Positions 35,205-43,527 of a stretch of 64,000 nucleotides of DNA are shown here, in pieces. Made by a program: the position numbers and the translations under genes. The DNA is from UASB124 sp041662445 (GTDB lineage Bacteria; Babelota; Babeliae; Babelales; RVW-14), in assembly GCA_041662445.1 (NCBI GenBank), contig JBAZSL010000006.1:15755-79754 (forward strand). The letters are read 5' to 3'. Under the pieces are notes generated by a model. It was not told the DNA's origin, searched no databases, and saw nothing but the letters and a program-made list of their open reading frames with translations. Position 1 is the stretch's first letter, and the number at the start of each line of letters is the position of its first letter.

Positions 35205-35912
35205 ATGATGAATCGGGATTGTGTCTCACTACATATATTTTTTATAACATCTTTTATACTGGGCTCTCTTACAGCAATACAACAGCCCAAAATAGTCAAT
35301 GTCGAAGAGACCGAACAGAAAGTGGCATCACAAGAATGGAATCTTAACGACGTCAAAAAAAGAAAAAAGAGAGCACGGTTCAGTTTTTTGGATGATAATT
35401 TTGTTTTTAAATCGATCAAAACAAAGGACATCGATTACCAGCGCCGCAAGATCGTTTGTTCAGCAATTCTTGATGGAAAAAAAAGCGCAGTCACCTTCCT
35501 TTTAGAACAAGAACAAGATTTGCTTCATGTATTTTGGACTGTCGTCTTCGTTATAGACGATGTTAAAAAAAGTAAGGATTTCATTAATCCTATTTACAAT
35601 GCTGAATTAAACGACTTTTGGTTTAAACCTATGTTAGGCCTGAAAAAGTCAATTTTGTTCCAAATTTTTTATGAGTTTGTTGGCATATACACTATCTATT
35701 TGGATGGCCCCAAGATCATTGACCAAAAATGTCATTCGTGTGAAGAAATGATTACGAGCCAAAAAGATGCAAATCTCATCGTTTCGGCGCATTACCGATT
35801 AAGCAACGGAAGCATTTTGTGCAAAAAATGTGGTTTTCACTTATTTGCTACAAAGGCAGCCCGCAATATTTTGTATGTAAACTCCTGGAAAGTACTCAAA
35901 TGTCACACATAA
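35205..35912 (+). CDS. Secreted RING-family protein 2 (degenerate zinc site)
   Basis: Start ATG 35205 (MMNRDC) follows AGAGGGGG; an upstream start at 35163 would put charged residues before the signal peptide. The product of about 235 residues has a signal peptide (LHIFFITSFILGSLTA, followed by Ile instead of Met). It has the subfamily motif EWNLNDV, a body closely similar to the preceding gene (NPIYNAELNDFWFKPMLG against NPVYDYDSDVLWFKPILG), and a C-terminal CHSC...ILCKKC. The Cys-x-His of the RING is replaced by NGS and the last pair is absent. It is a recent duplicate of the gene at 34373. Confidence 0.73.
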   Translation: MMNRDCVSLHIFFITSFILGSLTAIQQPKIVNVEETEQKVASQEWNLNDVKKRKKRARFSFLDDNFVFKSIKTKDIDYQRRKIVCSAILDGKKSAVTFLLEQEQDLLHVFWTVVFVIDDVKKSKDFINPIYNAELNDFWFKPMLGLKKSILFQIFYEFVGIYTIYLDGPKIIDQKCHSCEEMITSQKDANLIVSAHYRLSNGSILCKKCGFHLFATKAARNILYVNSWKVLKCHT

Positions 35913-35994
35913 TTTAAAAAAATCACACCAAAAATTATAAAAATTATTATACTTTTGGAGGTTTGAAATGTTTGTTAAGAGGTGAAGGGAAACA

Positions 35995-36792
35995 ATGAAT
36001 CCAAAGTTTGTACTGTTTGGTATGGCTCTTGCAGCCTCAATTGTTTGTACTCAAGTTGTGGCGATGGGTGTAGATCCAGATGAACAAAAAACCGCACAAA
36101 ACAACTGGAGCCTTAACGATATTGAACTATTGGATTCGTACGATTTTTTTGATAAGGCATTGGTTCTTACCACAGAAAGCTGGAGTTATTTCCCAAAAAG
36201 TTGTTCCGGATCTGTGTGCTTTTCTTTTTCCAGCACGTATCCCAACCATTTTTTGTTGAAGCGTGTTACAGAGCTTACGATTGCCTTGTACAAAACAGAC
36301 GGTGGCGTATTTATTGATGCTGAATTTTCCATTTCAAAAGCTGAAAACAATGTGCCGTTTCAATTCTTGATTCCTGACAACGAACTATCAGATAATCCGC
36401 CACAAAAACTTATTTTTGCATGTTTAAATCAACTGCTGGGCATATTCATGTCATGCGAGCAGGGAACGCTTGTGCTTGACGAAAGATGTACTCGGTGTGG
36501 CAAGCCGATAGGTCATCCTAATTATGGAAAGCAAGCAGGTAGGCAAAACGACGATGAGTCTCTCATTGTTGTAAAAAATCATTGCCGTACAAAATGCGAC
36601 CACATTTTGTGCAAGCGCTGTTTTGGCCCAATCTATACGGCGTGTCCATGCTGTTCAACCAATTTGGGTTCTCCTAATGATGTGATACGTGTAGTGCGAC
36701 ATAGTAATCCTCTCAGTTTGCTGCGAATGATCGATAGCATGAAAATTAAACCACGCCATTATAAGAAGGGCCATAAGAGATGCAAAAAATAG
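35995..36792 (+). CDS. Secreted RING-finger protein 3 (C3HC4 RING)
   Basis: The 265-residue product has a signal peptide ending TQVVAM (residue 24) and the NWSLNDI motif shared with the two genes before. A complete C3HC4 RING follows: C165, C168, C201, H203, C206, C209, C217, C220. The spacing (Cx2C-x32-CxH-x2-C-x2-C-x7-Cx2C) matches the RING consensus. A basic tail (RHYKKGHKRCKK) ends the protein. RING domains bind E2 enzymes and promote ubiquitin transfer; bacteria lack ubiquitin, so a host target is inferred. Its end overlaps the next gene by 13 bp. Confidence 0.82.
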   Translation: MNPKFVLFGMALAASIVCTQVVAMGVDPDEQKTAQNNWSLNDIELLDSYDFFDKALVLTTESWSYFPKSCSGSVCFSFSSTYPNHFLLKRVTELTIALYKTDGGVFIDAEFSISKAENNVPFQFLIPDNELSDNPPQKLIFACLNQLLGIFMSCEQGTLVLDERCTRCGKPIGHPNYGKQAGRQNDDESLIVVKNHCRTKCDHILCKRCFGPIYTACPCCSTNLGSPNDVIRVVRHSNPLSLLRMIDSMKIKPRHYKKGHKRCKK

Positions 36793-37529
36793 CGGTCGTT
36801 TTTCTATCTTTTCTGACGTTGTTGTCCTCAACGATACAACCGATGGGCAAGCCTGAACCAGGGGCATTGAGTGCTGGTAATAGCGTAAAAAATGAGTTCT
36901 TTTTCGTGTGGCATCAACCATTTGTGGAACTTTTCACATTGGTCAATATAGAATCCACTTGTAGTGACGGTGGGAAGTTGTATGTGTTCAAGTTTTGTGG
37001 CACCACAAAAGATAGTCGTTGTAAGCGAGATCATCCAATCCTTGGCAAATTTACTCTAACGGTAGATCTAGCTCCACGATCAAAATCCCTGGTATTTGTT
37101 GAAGCACGTTTGCATGCTGATGGTGTTGTGCAAACCGTTTCTGGACAAGAACCCATAGGCATAGACATTCCTCCCTTTAAGGCAACCTATTGCTCTCGCA
37201 GCGGTAGCGATCTAACGCTCTTTGTCCTTGATGATACTATAGCGCAGCTCATTGACGTGGCGCTTTTCTTTGAGCGCGGTCTATCACAATGGGCTTGTTC
37301 ACAATGTAGCCGACCTCTCTGGTGTGAAAGAGGAGAAGCTTGCAAAACACTTGTTGTTGATACTCACTACATCACAAAGTTTGGAAGCTTGTGGTGTTGG
37401 AAATGTTCTCGAAAGCCTGCGTACAGTTGCGAGGCTATTCACGTTGATGCGTTGGAGGTTCCGCGAGTATTCTCAACAAGAATTACCAATAAACTTGTAC
37501 ATGCACAGCAATATGGTGGCGTTTGGTAA
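36780..37529 (+). CDS. Secreted RING-family protein 4 (degenerate zinc site)
   Basis: The 249-residue product overlaps the preceding gene by 13 bp. The signal peptide (IAVVFLSFLTLLSSTIQPM) ends at Met22. The body is beta-rich (KLYVFKFCGTT, KFTLTVDLAPRSKSLVFVEARLH). The C-terminal cysteines are CSQC, then CERGEAC, then LWCWKC, but the Cys-x-His is replaced (KFGS) and the final pair is missing, like proteins 1 and 2. The NWxLNDI motif of proteins 1-3 is not visible, so it is more divergent. Function is unknown. Confidence 0.72.
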   Translation: MQKIAVVFLSFLTLLSSTIQPMGKPEPGALSAGNSVKNEFFFVWHQPFVELFTLVNIESTCSDGGKLYVFKFCGTTKDSRCKRDHPILGKFTLTVDLAPRSKSLVFVEARLHADGVVQTVSGQEPIGIDIPPFKATYCSRSGSDLTLFVLDDTIAQLIDVALFFERGLSQWACSQCSRPLWCERGEACKTLVVDTHYITKFGSLWCWKCSRKPAYSCEAIHVDALEVPRVFSTRITNKLVHAQQYGGVW

Positions 37530-37653
37530 CGCACGATATCAATCAAGGGTGCATGATTCCTTAAACATTGCTGAATATATTCCATTTGATTAGGTCGTTG
37601 CCGTACACTCTATGTTAGTGATGCCTGGGGGGCTAAAAAAAGGGGGTATGGTA

Positions 37654-38244
37654 ATGCAATATTTTCCGGCATTTTTATCAATAATCATTGTCCTATGCGC
37701 AAATCTACGTGCCATGGATCCAGAGCCACAGCAGCCAATGGATGCAGATGCACGGCTCTCGCCATCGCCATTCGATATAGTCGCGGATCCGTTATTTGAT
37801 AACGATGACAAACTTTTCTCCGCAGATAGCGCGCAGCCACTACAGCAAAGTAACCAAGCCTATATCTTTGACGCTTTTCCTGATATGCATGTACCACTTT
37901 TAAAGAATCAGTATTTTTTTTGCCTTGTCGATGATTTGCCTTCAAAAATGCTTAATCGACGCTTGCTTGCATATGATCTTTGGCGTGTTGAAAAAGAAAG
38001 TCAGCGTCACCTTAAGGTGAGAACCATTATTGCATGCGAGATCGCAGAAGAAAAATTGTATGTAGAAGTGGCGTGCTTTGACAATAATGAACAAAGTATC
38101 AAGAAAGTATCTCATCAGTGGGCAACTGTTGTAGAAAAGCCATTTCCACCTCTTGCTACCATAATTAGGTACGCCTTGGAAGACGATTTGATCAAAACTC
38201 TTCAACTATTCGATTCGCAAATCATTAATTGCATCAGACGATGA
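37654..38244 (+). CDS. Secreted RING-family protein 5, RING lost by internal deletion
   Basis: ATG 37654 follows AAAAGGGGG and gives about 196 residues. The signal peptide ends ANLRAM (residue 21). An acidic/Pro linker leads to the second-subfamily domain (FPDMHVPLLKNQYFFCLV, LAYDLW, HQWATVVEKPFPPLATIIRYAL), which aligns with protein 8. The alignment breaks after DLIKTLQLFDSQ. The last codons (38228-38250) are nearly identical in DNA to the end of protein 8 (21 of 23 bases) but in another frame. So about 185 bp encoding the RING seem deleted and the tail frameshifted. A 13-bp perfect stem (38224-38236 with 38245-38257) covers the stop codon. Confidence 0.7.
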   Translation: MQYFPAFLSIIIVLCANLRAMDPEPQQPMDADARLSPSPFDIVADPLFDNDDKLFSADSAQPLQQSNQAYIFDAFPDMHVPLLKNQYFFCLVDDLPSKMLNRRLLAYDLWRVEKESQRHLKVRTIIACEIAEEKLYVEVACFDNNEQSIKKVSHQWATVVEKPFPPLATIIRYALEDDLIKTLQLFDSQIINCIRR

Positions 38245-38293
38245 TGATGCAATTAATTCGATAAAAAGTATGGGTTACGTAGCGGAATGTTAT

Positions 38294-39157
38294 ATGAAGC
38301 CAAATATGAAAAAGCTTTTCACGCAAATTTGTATCATTGCATGTGCCACTTTAACAGACGGCATAGCAATGGGGCAAGATGATGGAATGCATGATCGAGA
38401 TTGGCTTTTGCCAGAAAATTCTCAAAAAAATGAAGCAGCAGATTCCGGGATGAGCCTACTGCGTAAAGAGGTACTAAATTTTTTTGTTGATGCTTTGCCG
38501 CGCGACATTCCTTTATTGGGAGGTCTCTTTAATTTTCATCTTGTTACTGCCGATACGCATTTTGGGAATAAAACGATTATCCGCACGATACAATATCGGC
38601 TTTACATGCAAACTATGTGCCAACGACAACCTCTGAATGTCTTAACTCATAAATTGGTTACGATGATACTCAGAAATAAATGCGGCAGCCCTTATCTTAA
38701 AATTATAGTTTATGGATACAACTCAGAATTTAATGCTGCCCCGCCTTTTTTGCTTCATAGATGGGGTGTTCTTACACGCAGGAGTACGCTCAAAACTGTT
38801 AAAGACGTTATTGAGGGCGCTCTGAAAACTGAATTATTTATAATCATTTGCATGCGAAATTATCGACAGCACTCTCCTTTGGTGTGTGCGAGAATATTCG
38901 GTTGTAAGTTTGGGATGTTTGAAGCAAGACCGCGTACTTTGCGCATATCACCAGTATTTGTCCTATTAAAGTGTGGACATTGTTTCCACAAGCTCTGCCT
39001 TCAACAATCGGCTCCAGTTTGTGGATGCTATGCATGCCCACTATGTCTGACGCCGATTGTTGAAGGCGAAATACTTATGCCTTCTATGCCGATACCTAAA
39101 AACATAGCTATCACCGCGCAAGACATTGGTGATGATCTTGTTGAGGCACGGATTTAA
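38294..39157 (+). CDS. Secreted RING-H2 protein 6
   Basis: From ATG 38294 the product is about 287 residues; ATG 38306 (MKKLFTQ) is also possible. The signal peptide ends DGIAM. The domain motif LPRDIPLLGGLFNFHLV is shared with protein 9 at 45 kb. The C-terminal RING-H2-like ligands are C198, C204, C227, H229, H232, C235, C248 and C251 (KCGHCFHKLC, then CPLC). The first pair is Cx5C instead of Cx2C. An E2-binding, ubiquitin-ligase-like role in the host is inferred. It is third from the end of the tandem cluster and on the same strand. Confidence 0.78.
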   Translation: MKPNMKKLFTQICIIACATLTDGIAMGQDDGMHDRDWLLPENSQKNEAADSGMSLLRKEVLNFFVDALPRDIPLLGGLFNFHLVTADTHFGNKTIIRTIQYRLYMQTMCQRQPLNVLTHKLVTMILRNKCGSPYLKIIVYGYNSEFNAAPPFLLHRWGVLTRRSTLKTVKDVIEGALKTELFIIICMRNYRQHSPLVCARIFGCKFGMFEARPRTLRISPVFVLLKCGHCFHKLCLQQSAPVCGCYACPLCLTPIVEGEILMPSMPIPKNIAITAQDIGDDLVEARI

Positions 39158-39201
39158 TTTTGGGGGATCTAGGCCGCTATCAAATTTTAAAGGGGGAAAC
39201 T

Positions 39202-39978
39202 GTGGCAAAGCATTCAAGAGCATCAATTTTATGGTGTGCAATCTCTGTCAGTGTTATGTCATCCATACACGCAATGCCACATGAAAATTATGGCGATTTT
39301 TTTACAGAACCGCTTGAATCTTTTTATTCTCCTCTTCTATCAACACCCTCTCTCAATAATATTAATGACGAGGTTGACACCATAATAAAATTTATAAATG
39401 GGCGTTATGTTTTTAAGCTTGTTAACGATTTTGTATCATGTGACGGCAAACAGGAACGAATGTTAGTCTATCAACTGATGTTGCCAGATTTCCCCGCAAT
39501 CAATCACGCGCGACTCTCTATTAATATTGAGCAGAAGCAAGAACGATTTTGTAGTTGTGTATTGGGAAGCTTTGACAAAAGAATACTTGCAAGCAAGGTT
39601 TTCCAGCCAGCGTTTTCAACGTGGTCTGAACAAGTTCCATTGTCAGCAAAACTTTCAGATATTGTTTATAACGCGCTTAAACAACAATTGACGCTTGTAC
39701 TTTTGGCTGACGGCCGCATTGATTTTGATTGTCCTATCTGCAGCAATATGGTGTTATGGCAAGGCGAATTGTGGACTAAGGATAGGGTAGAATTAGGTGT
39801 TTTTTTAGGGTGTGGTCATATTGTGCATATGAGGTGTGCTGCTCCTGTAGTAATGGCCCAATCTGATTTTAATATGCCTGAAGCAGCAACTTTTTTTTGT
39901 CCATGGTGTAATAAACCTGGAACCATTGACGATAGTTTTTTTGTTTCATTTAGTTCAACAGTAGATACTTTTCGGTGA
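39202..39978 (+). CDS. Secreted RING-H2 protein 7
   Basis: A GTG start at 39202 follows AAAGGGGGAA and gives about 258 residues; an upstream TTG at 39160 lacks a Shine-Dalgarno. The signal peptide ends SSIHAM (residue 25). The middle domain has GRYVFKLVNDF and LVYQLML, matching protein 8. The RING-H2 is the most canonical of the cluster: C177, C180 (CPIC), C204, H206, H209, C212 (GCGHIVHMRC), C233, C236 (CPWC), with spacing Cx2C-x23-CxH-x2-H-x2-C-x20-Cx2C. This is the best candidate for a working ubiquitin ligase. Confidence 0.83.
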   Translation: MAKHSRASILWCAISVSVMSSIHAMPHENYGDFFTEPLESFYSPLLSTPSLNNINDEVDTIIKFINGRYVFKLVNDFVSCDGKQERMLVYQLMLPDFPAINHARLSINIEQKQERFCSCVLGSFDKRILASKVFQPAFSTWSEQVPLSAKLSDIVYNALKQQLTLVLLADGRIDFDCPICSNMVLWQGELWTKDRVELGVFLGCGHIVHMRCAAPVVMAQSDFNMPEAATFFCPWCNKPGTIDDSFFVSFSSTVDTFR

Positions 39979-40013
39979 TCAGAAAAATACTCAGGTTTTA
40001 TTCAGATTTATCA

Positions 40014-40019
40014 TATAAT
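40014..40019 (+). promoter_or_regulatory. Candidate -10 box upstream of RING-H2 protein 8
   Basis: A consensus TATAAT 42 bp before the ATG at 40062; the -35 region (39991-39997) is poor. A TAAGGAGC Shine-Dalgarno precedes the start codon. Confidence 0.35.
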
Positions 40020-40061
40020 AAGCCGTCAAAATAAGCTGCATCAATAAGGAGCATATCGATA

Positions 40062-40910
40062 ATGGCACATGCAACGCATTTCAGATTAAGTATTTTCGCA
40101 ATTTTTATGCTAGGCGCCCCTCTGTACGCAATGCAGGACGGAGAGACTGATTATGTGCATGATCTGTTGTTGCCAGAGGTCGATTCAGATGCTTTGCGAT
40201 CATCGGATAGCGGCTCTTTATTGCTGCCGCTCAGTCCTTTGTCCCCATTAGAAGATTCATCAACAGAAAGCACAGAGGATGAGGAGTCATCACCAAAGCG
40301 CATACGATTAAATCCGAATTATTTTGCAGAAACAAATCCCGATAAATACGTTGGCTTTTCTGCACATTACCGTTTTTTTCAACTTAAAGAATCTCCCTTT
40401 AAAGAATTTCCACGTTCAGATATATCGGAACAACATACACTTGTGTATGAGCTCATGTGTATTAAAGAAGGAGCGATTGTTCCATGCAAAAAAGAAGTAA
40501 ATTTTGTTTTTGAAATCATTGAGAATCAGCTGGATATCATAGTGACCTGCAAAGATGTTGATGCTGCCAATTCGATTGAGTGTTCTCATGAATGGGTGGT
40601 TATACAGCAGGCACCTTTTGATCCTCTTCCAACGATAATTAGAAAAATTTTGGCACACGAACTTATTTGTATCATGATGCTTGACCAATGCGAACAACCC
40701 CGTTGTTGTGTATGTCCCCATCCTATTTGCCAGTTAGCGGGTGCGTGCTTAGAAATTTCTAAGACGGTTCTTCTCAAATGCAATCATATGGCACATGTAG
40801 CTTGTCTGAAAGAATCCATAAGCGATGGGAAAATAGGTACACCTTTTCTATGTCCAGTCCCAGACTGCCAGACTATGATTGCATCAGATGATGATTATGC
40901 GCTTACGTGA
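40062..40910 (+). CDS. Secreted RING-H2 protein 8
   Basis: The 282-residue product has a signal peptide ending APLYAM (residue 24), an acidic Ser-rich linker (residues 38-80, LSPLSPLEDSSTESTEDEE), and the shared domain (YRFFQLK, HTLVYELM, HEWVVIQQAPFDPLPTIIR). The C-terminal RING-H2-like ligands are C215, C218, C240, H242, H245, C248, then C264 and C269 (KCNHMAHVAC, LCPVPDC). The last pair is Cx4C, so geometry may differ. It ends the tandem cluster. Its tail (IASDDDYA) is the sequence found out of frame at the end of protein 5. Confidence 0.8.
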   Translation: MAHATHFRLSIFAIFMLGAPLYAMQDGETDYVHDLLLPEVDSDALRSSDSGSLLLPLSPLSPLEDSSTESTEDEESSPKRIRLNPNYFAETNPDKYVGFSAHYRFFQLKESPFKEFPRSDISEQHTLVYELMCIKEGAIVPCKKEVNFVFEIIENQLDIIVTCKDVDAANSIECSHEWVVIQQAPFDPLPTIIRKILAHELICIMMLDQCEQPRCCVCPHPICQLAGACLEISKTVLLKCNHMAHVACLKESISDGKIGTPFLCPVPDCQTMIASDDDYALT

Positions 40911-40957
40911 GTAATAAAGCAGTAACTGGGATTTTTAGATTGACTGTTTCTAGGCTC

Positions 40958-41866
40958 TTAGTCTGCAAAACCTACCTGTTGCGTTTCAGTCGTGTCATCT
41001 TTATCCATCATCGCCGCAGCTTCTTCATCAGCAAGAACGGTGTCATGTTTTCTGAGATAATCCATCTGAAAACGAACCAATGACTCATCAAGCGAATCTT
41101 TTGCCGGTATAAATGCTGCCCGATACAAAAAAGCAACGCAAGGAATTGCATGTTTGCGCATCTCATCGACAACTGAGATAGCATTGTCCTTGCTGTCATC
41201 AAAAAAGATAACTTTTTTTGGCGTCCATTTTATGGCATCGAAAAATGCTATGAGCGCGGTGCCCTTGGTATTACCCGCATTTAGCGCAGGGCAGATGATG
41301 CCTTTGTAATAAGTGGGATAATTGCCGCGATAGGTTTTGAGGCCCCTAAGCTCAACTCCCTGGTCTTTGAAACTTGTACTAAAATCGATGCCAACTGACT
41401 TTAAATTTCTAGAACGTTCTATGTCCATGCGGTCGACGATCCCAAAGCGGCCGGGCTGAGTGCTCGTCAAGGCGACGATTTTGATGCCGCGGGTTTGAAG
41501 GTTTTTAATGATGTCCAACGTCTTTGGCTCAACAAGCTCGAATGACGATTGCCATATTTTGCTTTCAAAAATCTCACCATAGAAAGGATCTATTTTACGC
41601 CTTTCTGCCAGGTATTGTTCGAGTTCTGCCCGATATTTTTGAAAAATTTTGTCCTGTTGGTAGCGTGGCTGCCCGCATTTCATTGCAGGATCTATAAGCG
41701 TTTGATCGATATCAAAGACAATAAGCGTATTCTGGTCTGCCTGGCGCAAAGTATCTTCTGCTTGAGTGATCGAGGTGATTTCGATAAATTCTGATTTGAA
41801 TAAAGAGCAAGAAGCGAAGAGTACCATCAGGCTCAATAGCATTACATATCGTTTAGATTGGATCAT
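40958..41866 (-). CDS. HAD-superfamily phosphatase-like lipoprotein (DUF2608-like)
   Basis: The 302-residue product has a lipoprotein signal (LMVLFASC, Cys20). A HAD domain has motif I FDIDQTLIDP (Asp52, Asp54), motif II ALTSTQPGR, and motif III/IV KVIFFDDSKDNAISVVDEM. The insert between motifs I and II contains FYGEIFESKIWQSSFELVEP. This combination resembles the DUF2608 family found in Legionella and other amoeba-associated bacteria; that assignment is from memory. A periplasmic or surface phosphatase is inferred; the substrate is unknown. It is convergent with the RING cluster. Confidence 0.78.
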   Translation of the reverse strand: MIQSKRYVMLLSLMVLFASCSLFKSEFIEITSITQAEDTLRQADQNTLIVFDIDQTLIDPAMKCGQPRYQQDKIFQKYRAELEQYLAERRKIDPFYGEIFESKIWQSSFELVEPKTLDIIKNLQTRGIKIVALTSTQPGRFGIVDRMDIERSRNLKSVGIDFSTSFKDQGVELRGLKTYRGNYPTYYKGIICPALNAGNTKGTALIAFFDAIKWTPKKVIFFDDSKDNAISVVDEMRKHAIPCVAFLYRAAFIPAKDSLDESLVRFQMDYLRKHDTVLADEEAAAMMDKDDTTETQQVGFAD

Positions 41867-41970
41867 CGTACCGCCTTTTCTTTTTGTGTTCCTATTTCCA
41901 ACATGAATACATCAAAAAACGAGCATAACATTCTGAGAAGGCAAGAGTAAAACAATTTGCGGCCCGTTTG

Positions 41971-43296
41971 TTACAGCTCTTGTCGACTCAAAAAATCAGG
42001 AATGATTTTTTCGCAAAATAGTTCATAACGCTTCCATATGAGCAAACTCATCCCAAATCGATCCACACTTTTGGGATATAGGTGAGTACCCAAAATCTGA
42101 TGCGCATTCTCTTTGGTGATGTAGGGTACATAAAAATGATCATTATGCTGTTCCCACAAAACAAAAGTGTGACATGGGTTTTTTCGTGCTAATACTGCGC
42201 CCATATCAGCTTCTGCCTCGCGGTTATTCCCCGTCATAATACTTATTGCGCTGTCCGCGGATCCGGTACATTCCTGCTGCTTTATATGGTGTACTTCATG
42301 CGCGAGCATGTCGGTGAGTTCTTCATCGGAATAGGAGAACAGAGAATAGAATGGAAGAGCTATTCCTTGAATATGTTTTTGGGCTCCACTGGCGGATTTT
42401 ATATTGAATTGAATAAACTGAGCATTATTACGACAAAATGCGTCACAAGGCTCATTGCTGTAAATAAAGATTCTTGGCATTTCGCGTAAATTAAATATTT
42501 CTGCTAAACGTTCAATTCTTGCGATAAGAGAGGGAATAGCGTTTGTCCGGCTGATCTCAATAAGGGTGAGCCTGCAACGTGATGTGCATGCTTTAACACC
42601 AGCGTAATAGTGGACATTCAAGGCGTTGAGCTGCGCTAATGCCACTGCACTTTCATCTGCGATCTGATGAGAATCGATCCTGTTGTGGCAAAATTCTTTT
42701 GCCTCATGAAATGCGTCGGCGATGACTTCAATATTAGTTTGTCCGCCGAGATCAAAGGAGCCACAAAGAGAGGTTTTTGCTTCGGTAAGAAGTCCAGCAA
42801 GCCCATCAACACGCAGCGTGCATTGATCTGGCGCAGTTGGAATGCAACGATCACGTTCGGGAGTCGGGGCAGGATAAACGCAGCATTCTACGGTATAGTT
42901 TGGTTGAATACCGCAACAAAATTTTGATCCATCTACTAATGTTTCACACGGGCCAAATGTTTCATCTCCAAGCCCATCAGCGTAGGGTGCTACATGAAGT
43001 AATGATGGTGCCTGATTGGTTGAAAATGGATTTAGTACCATTGCGGTTGGCACAAGAAGCATCAGGGTGAATAAGGTGAGGAGTGTGCGTTGGCGCTCAG
43101 ACAAGCATGTTCGTGTATGCGGATGTCGTTGTTCAAATCTTGATGTTGGTTCTTGGTTTATGTGTTGAAGATGTTCTGCGGTATGTAGAGCCTGCTGTTG
43201 TTGCTGACGTCGGTTCAGCTTTTTGTAGCTTGGTAGTGCATGAGAAAAACTAAGTGCGATAACTGTGAAAAGTGCGATTGTGCGTAACGTCTTCAT
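41971..43296 (-). CDS. Secreted or membrane-anchored HExxH metalloprotease with Cys-rich insert
   Basis: ATG 43296 after GGAGGG gives about 441 residues. There is a signal sequence (residues 1-20), a Gln-rich stretch (30-35), and a second hydrophobic segment (about 71-88). Next comes a Cys-rich region (residues 117-159: GPCE, FCCG, ECCVYP, DRCIP, DQCT). The M48-like protease part has LAHEVHHIKQ (His333, Glu334, His337) and a likely third ligand Glu in NNREAEADMGAVLAR. M48 enzymes are zinc endopeptidases. The Cys-rich insert is unusual and suggests disulfides outside the cytoplasm. Confidence 0.78.
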   Translation of the reverse strand: MKTLRTIALFTVIALSFSHALPSYKKLNRRQQQQQALHTAEHLQHINQEPTSRFEQRHPHTRTCLSERQRTLLTLFTLMLLVPTAMVLNPFSTNQAPSLLHVAPYADGLGDETFGPCETLVDGSKFCCGIQPNYTVECCVYPAPTPERDRCIPTAPDQCTLRVDGLAGLLTEAKTSLCGSFDLGGQTNIEVIADAFHEAKEFCHNRIDSHQIADESAVALAQLNALNVHYYAGVKACTSRCRLTLIEISRTNAIPSLIARIERLAEIFNLREMPRIFIYSNEPCDAFCRNNAQFIQFNIKSASGAQKHIQGIALPFYSLFSYSDEELTDMLAHEVHHIKQQECTGSADSAISIMTGNNREAEADMGAVLARKNPCHTFVLWEQHNDHFYVPYITKENAHQILGTHLYPKSVDRFGMSLLIWKRYELFCEKIIPDFLSRQEL

Positions 43297-43527
43297 ATAC
43301 CCTCCTGCTAACAGCGTTATTTTTTTTGACGGGTTATTATAGCAAAAAGCCGAAGCCTGTTCTTGCTGCCATAAAAAACTTGGTTTGTGCAAATTCACTA
43401 TTGAAAGCTGCATTTGCACAAACGCCATGTATTCGTGGTGACAAGTGGAGAGGTTTGGTTGCGGTTTTAGGCTGAGTATTGATGAAGTTGATCTTTGTTG
43501 TTGCTTTTCATTACTAAGGGCGTGCTA

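Noticed and set aside
37252..37593. 113-codon frame overlapping RING-family gene 4
   Set aside because: It is in a shifted frame over a convincing gene and has no start signal or motif; its C-terminal part just extends into the intergenic region.
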